From assembly GCA_017437285.1 (NCBI GenBank), contig JAFSBM010000180.1, positions 1 through 33,584 on the forward strand: a stretch of DNA of 33,584 bases. The letters are read 5' to 3'. Positions 31,976-33,584 of this stretch are shown in pieces. The notes beneath the pieces are model-generated. The model did not search any database and was not told the DNA's origin. It worked only from the letters and a program-made list of their open reading frames with translations. Position 1 is the stretch's first letter; each line of letters opens with the position of its first letter. Source of the stretch: Ruminococcus sp. GTDB taxonomy: Bacteria; Bacillota; Clostridia; Oscillospirales; Ruminococcaceae. The translations under genes and the position numbers were made by a program.

Positions 31976-33584
31976 TCAATTATTTTTTAACAGCTCACGC
32001 TTCATAATACACAGGTCAAATACATCCAGTCTGTTGTCATTGCAGAAATTTCCTGCTCTCCAGTTCGAAAGCTTTGTATTTGGAACTCCAAGCAGCCATT
32101 TCTGGAGTAATACTACATCGGCAACATTGAATTGACCGTCAGCATTGACATCACCTTCTATTGTCTGGGGAGTCCATTGGGATATTGCATTCACAGATGG
32201 AGTCCATGAAGGCTGCGTTTCTCCATTTTTCAGCGGAATACAAGCTATAGAAATTGTTGTATCCTTTGTATTTGTCAGATGAACAGCAAGCTTTCTGTAA
32301 CTACTGTTGTCTGTCTGATTAGGAACAGCAAGGGAAGTTGGCAGCAATTCCGCATTCATCACCGTAAATTTACCGCCGTCGCTGAGAAGTCCTACCCACA
32401 TTTTTTCCGCACCGACAGTCACAACAGCACTTCTGCTGTCATCAGCAACTGCAATATCTCCCTTTGTATGGGCAAACCAGTATATCTCACCTGAGGTATT
32501 AAGAGAAATTTCATCTTGAATAATAACACATTCCTTGTCCTTTATCATTTTCAATCCACGTACTACGCTTTCTGCACCGCTATTCTCATATGCAGCAGTT
32601 AAATCAGTAACGGCATAAGCTTCATTTCCGCCGCTGAAACTGTTTATAAGACATTCCGCACCCTCTTGCTGATCCAATTCCTGCGAGGGATTGATGACAA
32701 GCGTATTATGACCTTCTGCTCTTATTCTGTAAGAATATTGACGATTATCAAGCTCATAGTTTTCATTTCCCAAATCTGTAAAAAATCTTGCACCATTTGA
32801 TTCAAGGTAAAATGTACCCAAATCATAGTGACCGTGATATTTATAATTATTTTCACCGACATGAAGCGCCGCCACAATTCCGTTTTCATCCCATGTGTTT
32901 CTGAAACTTGCATTTGAGGCACCGACCTCTCCCCAGTCGGTAGGAATATCGCTTGCAGAATCGGGCGTTTTCTCCTCGTCTATCCACAGAAGATCAAGAT
33001 AATTAAAACTGTCATTTTCTATTTTTTTAAGACGAGTGGCGGCTATATCATAGGAATTATAGTATTCTGCAAGCCACAGAAGAACTGCCCAGCCAGTATC
33101 ACGGCTATCACCGTCATCACCGAAACTGAATGATTTTGGCGTATTTGAACTCATATAGCGGACAAAATCCACAGATTTACGAAGTCCCTTATGATCTGCA
33201 AGACCGTAATCCGTTCCTGCGGCACTTGTCAATGAAGATGAATATAAGCCAAGATAATATGTTGCATAATCCCAATAACCCAGTCCTTCGCTGTATGTTC
33301 CGTCCTTATCGCTGTAGGCACGGCGGACAAATGAATATGACTCCTTGTATGCATAAGTAAGAACATCGGAGGCTATATCACTTGCTTCGGCTTCATCTCC
33401 GATTGCAAGTGCCGCCATACTCATACTTCCATTGCATACGAGTTTCCAGTTATCTCCAGGATAATCCTGATACCAGCGGTAAGTACGCTTTCGGGGCTTA
33501 TCCTCATAATCTTCCATAACCTGATTCAAGCCTTTTTCAATCATATTTTTTCTGAGAAACGCTCTCTGCTCATCGTTCATCCAA
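31976..33584 (-). CDS. Secreted heparinase II/III-like polysaccharide lyase with dockerin (5' end outside window)
   Basis: The frame is open to the window edge, so the true start and signal peptide are missing; 534 residues from the first internal ATG are visible. An alpha-barrel part is indicated by NWKLVCNGSMSMAALAIGD and SEGLGYWDYATYYLGLY; the heparinase II/III beta-domain by YHGHYDLGTF (247-257 of the visible part) and the following TDLG.E.Y segment. The dockerin at 476-534 has loops DVNADGQFNVAD and NFCNDNRLDVFD, nearly the same type as the GH18 dockerin. Substrate is likely a uronic-acid polysaccharide; which one cannot be told. It was probably exported and docked on a scaffold. Confidence 0.85.
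   Translation of the reverse strand, partial: WMNDEQRAFLRKNMIEKGLNQVMEDYEDKPRKRTYRWYQDYPGDNWKLVCNGSMSMAALAIGDEAEASDIASDVLTYAYKESYSFVRRAYSDKDGTYSEGLGYWDYATYYLGLYSSSLTSAAGTDYGLADHKGLRKSVDFVRYMSSNTPKSFSFGDDGDSRDTGWAVLLWLAEYYNSYDIAATRLKKIENDSFNYLDLLWIDEEKTPDSASDIPTDWGEVGASNASFRNTWDENGIVAALHVGENNYKYHGHYDLGTFYLESNGARFFTDLGNENYELDNRQYSYRIRAEGHNTLVINPSQELDQQEGAECLINSFSGGNEAYAVTDLTAAYENSGAESVVRGLKMIKDKECVIIQDEISLNTSGEIYWFAHTKGDIAVADDSRSAVVTVGAEKMWVGLLSDGGKFTVMNAELLPTSLAVPNQTDNSSYRKLAVHLTNTKDTTISIACIPLKNGETQPSWTPSVNAISQWTPQTIEGDVNADGQFNVADVVLLQKWLLGVPNTKLSNWRAGNFCNDNRLDVFDLCIMKRELLKNN

Noticed and set aside
1-33584. CRISPR array, phage genes, rRNA, complete insertion sequence or transposase
   Set aside because: No regular short direct repeats with spacers, and no structural phage, rRNA or DDE-transposase sequence was seen on either strand.

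Overview
The window looks like chromosomal DNA from a low-to-moderate GC, Gram-positive anaerobe of the Ruminococcus / Oscillospiraceae type. The main clue is three secreted proteins ending in dockerin modules (GH18 at 12906-14414, a four-repeat protein at 18105-20240, a heparinase II/III-like protein at 31976-33584). Strong AGGAGG ribosome sites, TTGACA-N17-TATAAT promoters, a C11 (clostripain-family) protease and a Spo0A-like C-terminal domain fit this. The genus is an inference; no marker gene that would fix it is present. No phage, CRISPR array, complete IS or transposase was seen.

Layout. 1-8070: a leftward run of a nucleotide-sugar dehydratase-like gene, galE, uvrB and uvrA, so cell-surface sugar metabolism feeds into excision repair genes. 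8192-10982: a leftward fusion of a sugar-phosphate isomerase/epimerase barrel with an acyl-CoA synthetase. 11031-12902: rightward orphan solute-binding lipoprotein and a DUF1292 protein. 12906-14472: leftward GH18-dockerin. 14532-15581: rightward CPBP membrane protease. 15580-20312: leftward CNNM/CorC-type membrane protein, cysK and a four-repeat NPCBM-like dockerin protein. 20335-23441: rightward C11 protease and a membrane protein. 23446-27736: leftward glutamine synthetase, pseudo-receiver/Spo0A_C protein and SulP transporter. 27864-29311: rightward class II aldolase, a small OB-like protein and tRNA-Ala(GGC). 29474-31970: rightward DUF4143 ATPase and Fic protein with an N-terminal VbhA-like segment, probably an acquired pair. 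31976-end: leftward heparinase-like dockerin protein, 5' end outside the window.

The most striking unexplained structure is a set of short non-coding elements with terminal inverted repeats beginning GGGNNNCTCTAAAAA. Family A is 158 bp with two full copies (8192-8349, 25002-25159), one cut by the window edge (1-125) and a tip-only remnant (14495-14523). Family B has one ~164 bp copy (16864-17027) with a similar terminus but unrelated interior. They sit just after stop codons, in a 5' leader or between divergent promoters. One copy has supplied the last codons and the stop of the Spo0A-like gene; removing it and one copy of the flanking ATAA restores an open end with its own stop.

Other points of interest are the isomerase-acyl-CoA synthetase fusion with both active sites intact, the four tandem NPCBM-like modules co-transcribed with cysteine synthase, the Spo0A_C protein whose receiver lacks the phospho-acceptor Asp, and a 5'-terminal hairpin plus mobile element in the leader of the CNNM gene. 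All assignments come from reading motifs by eye; no database search was run.
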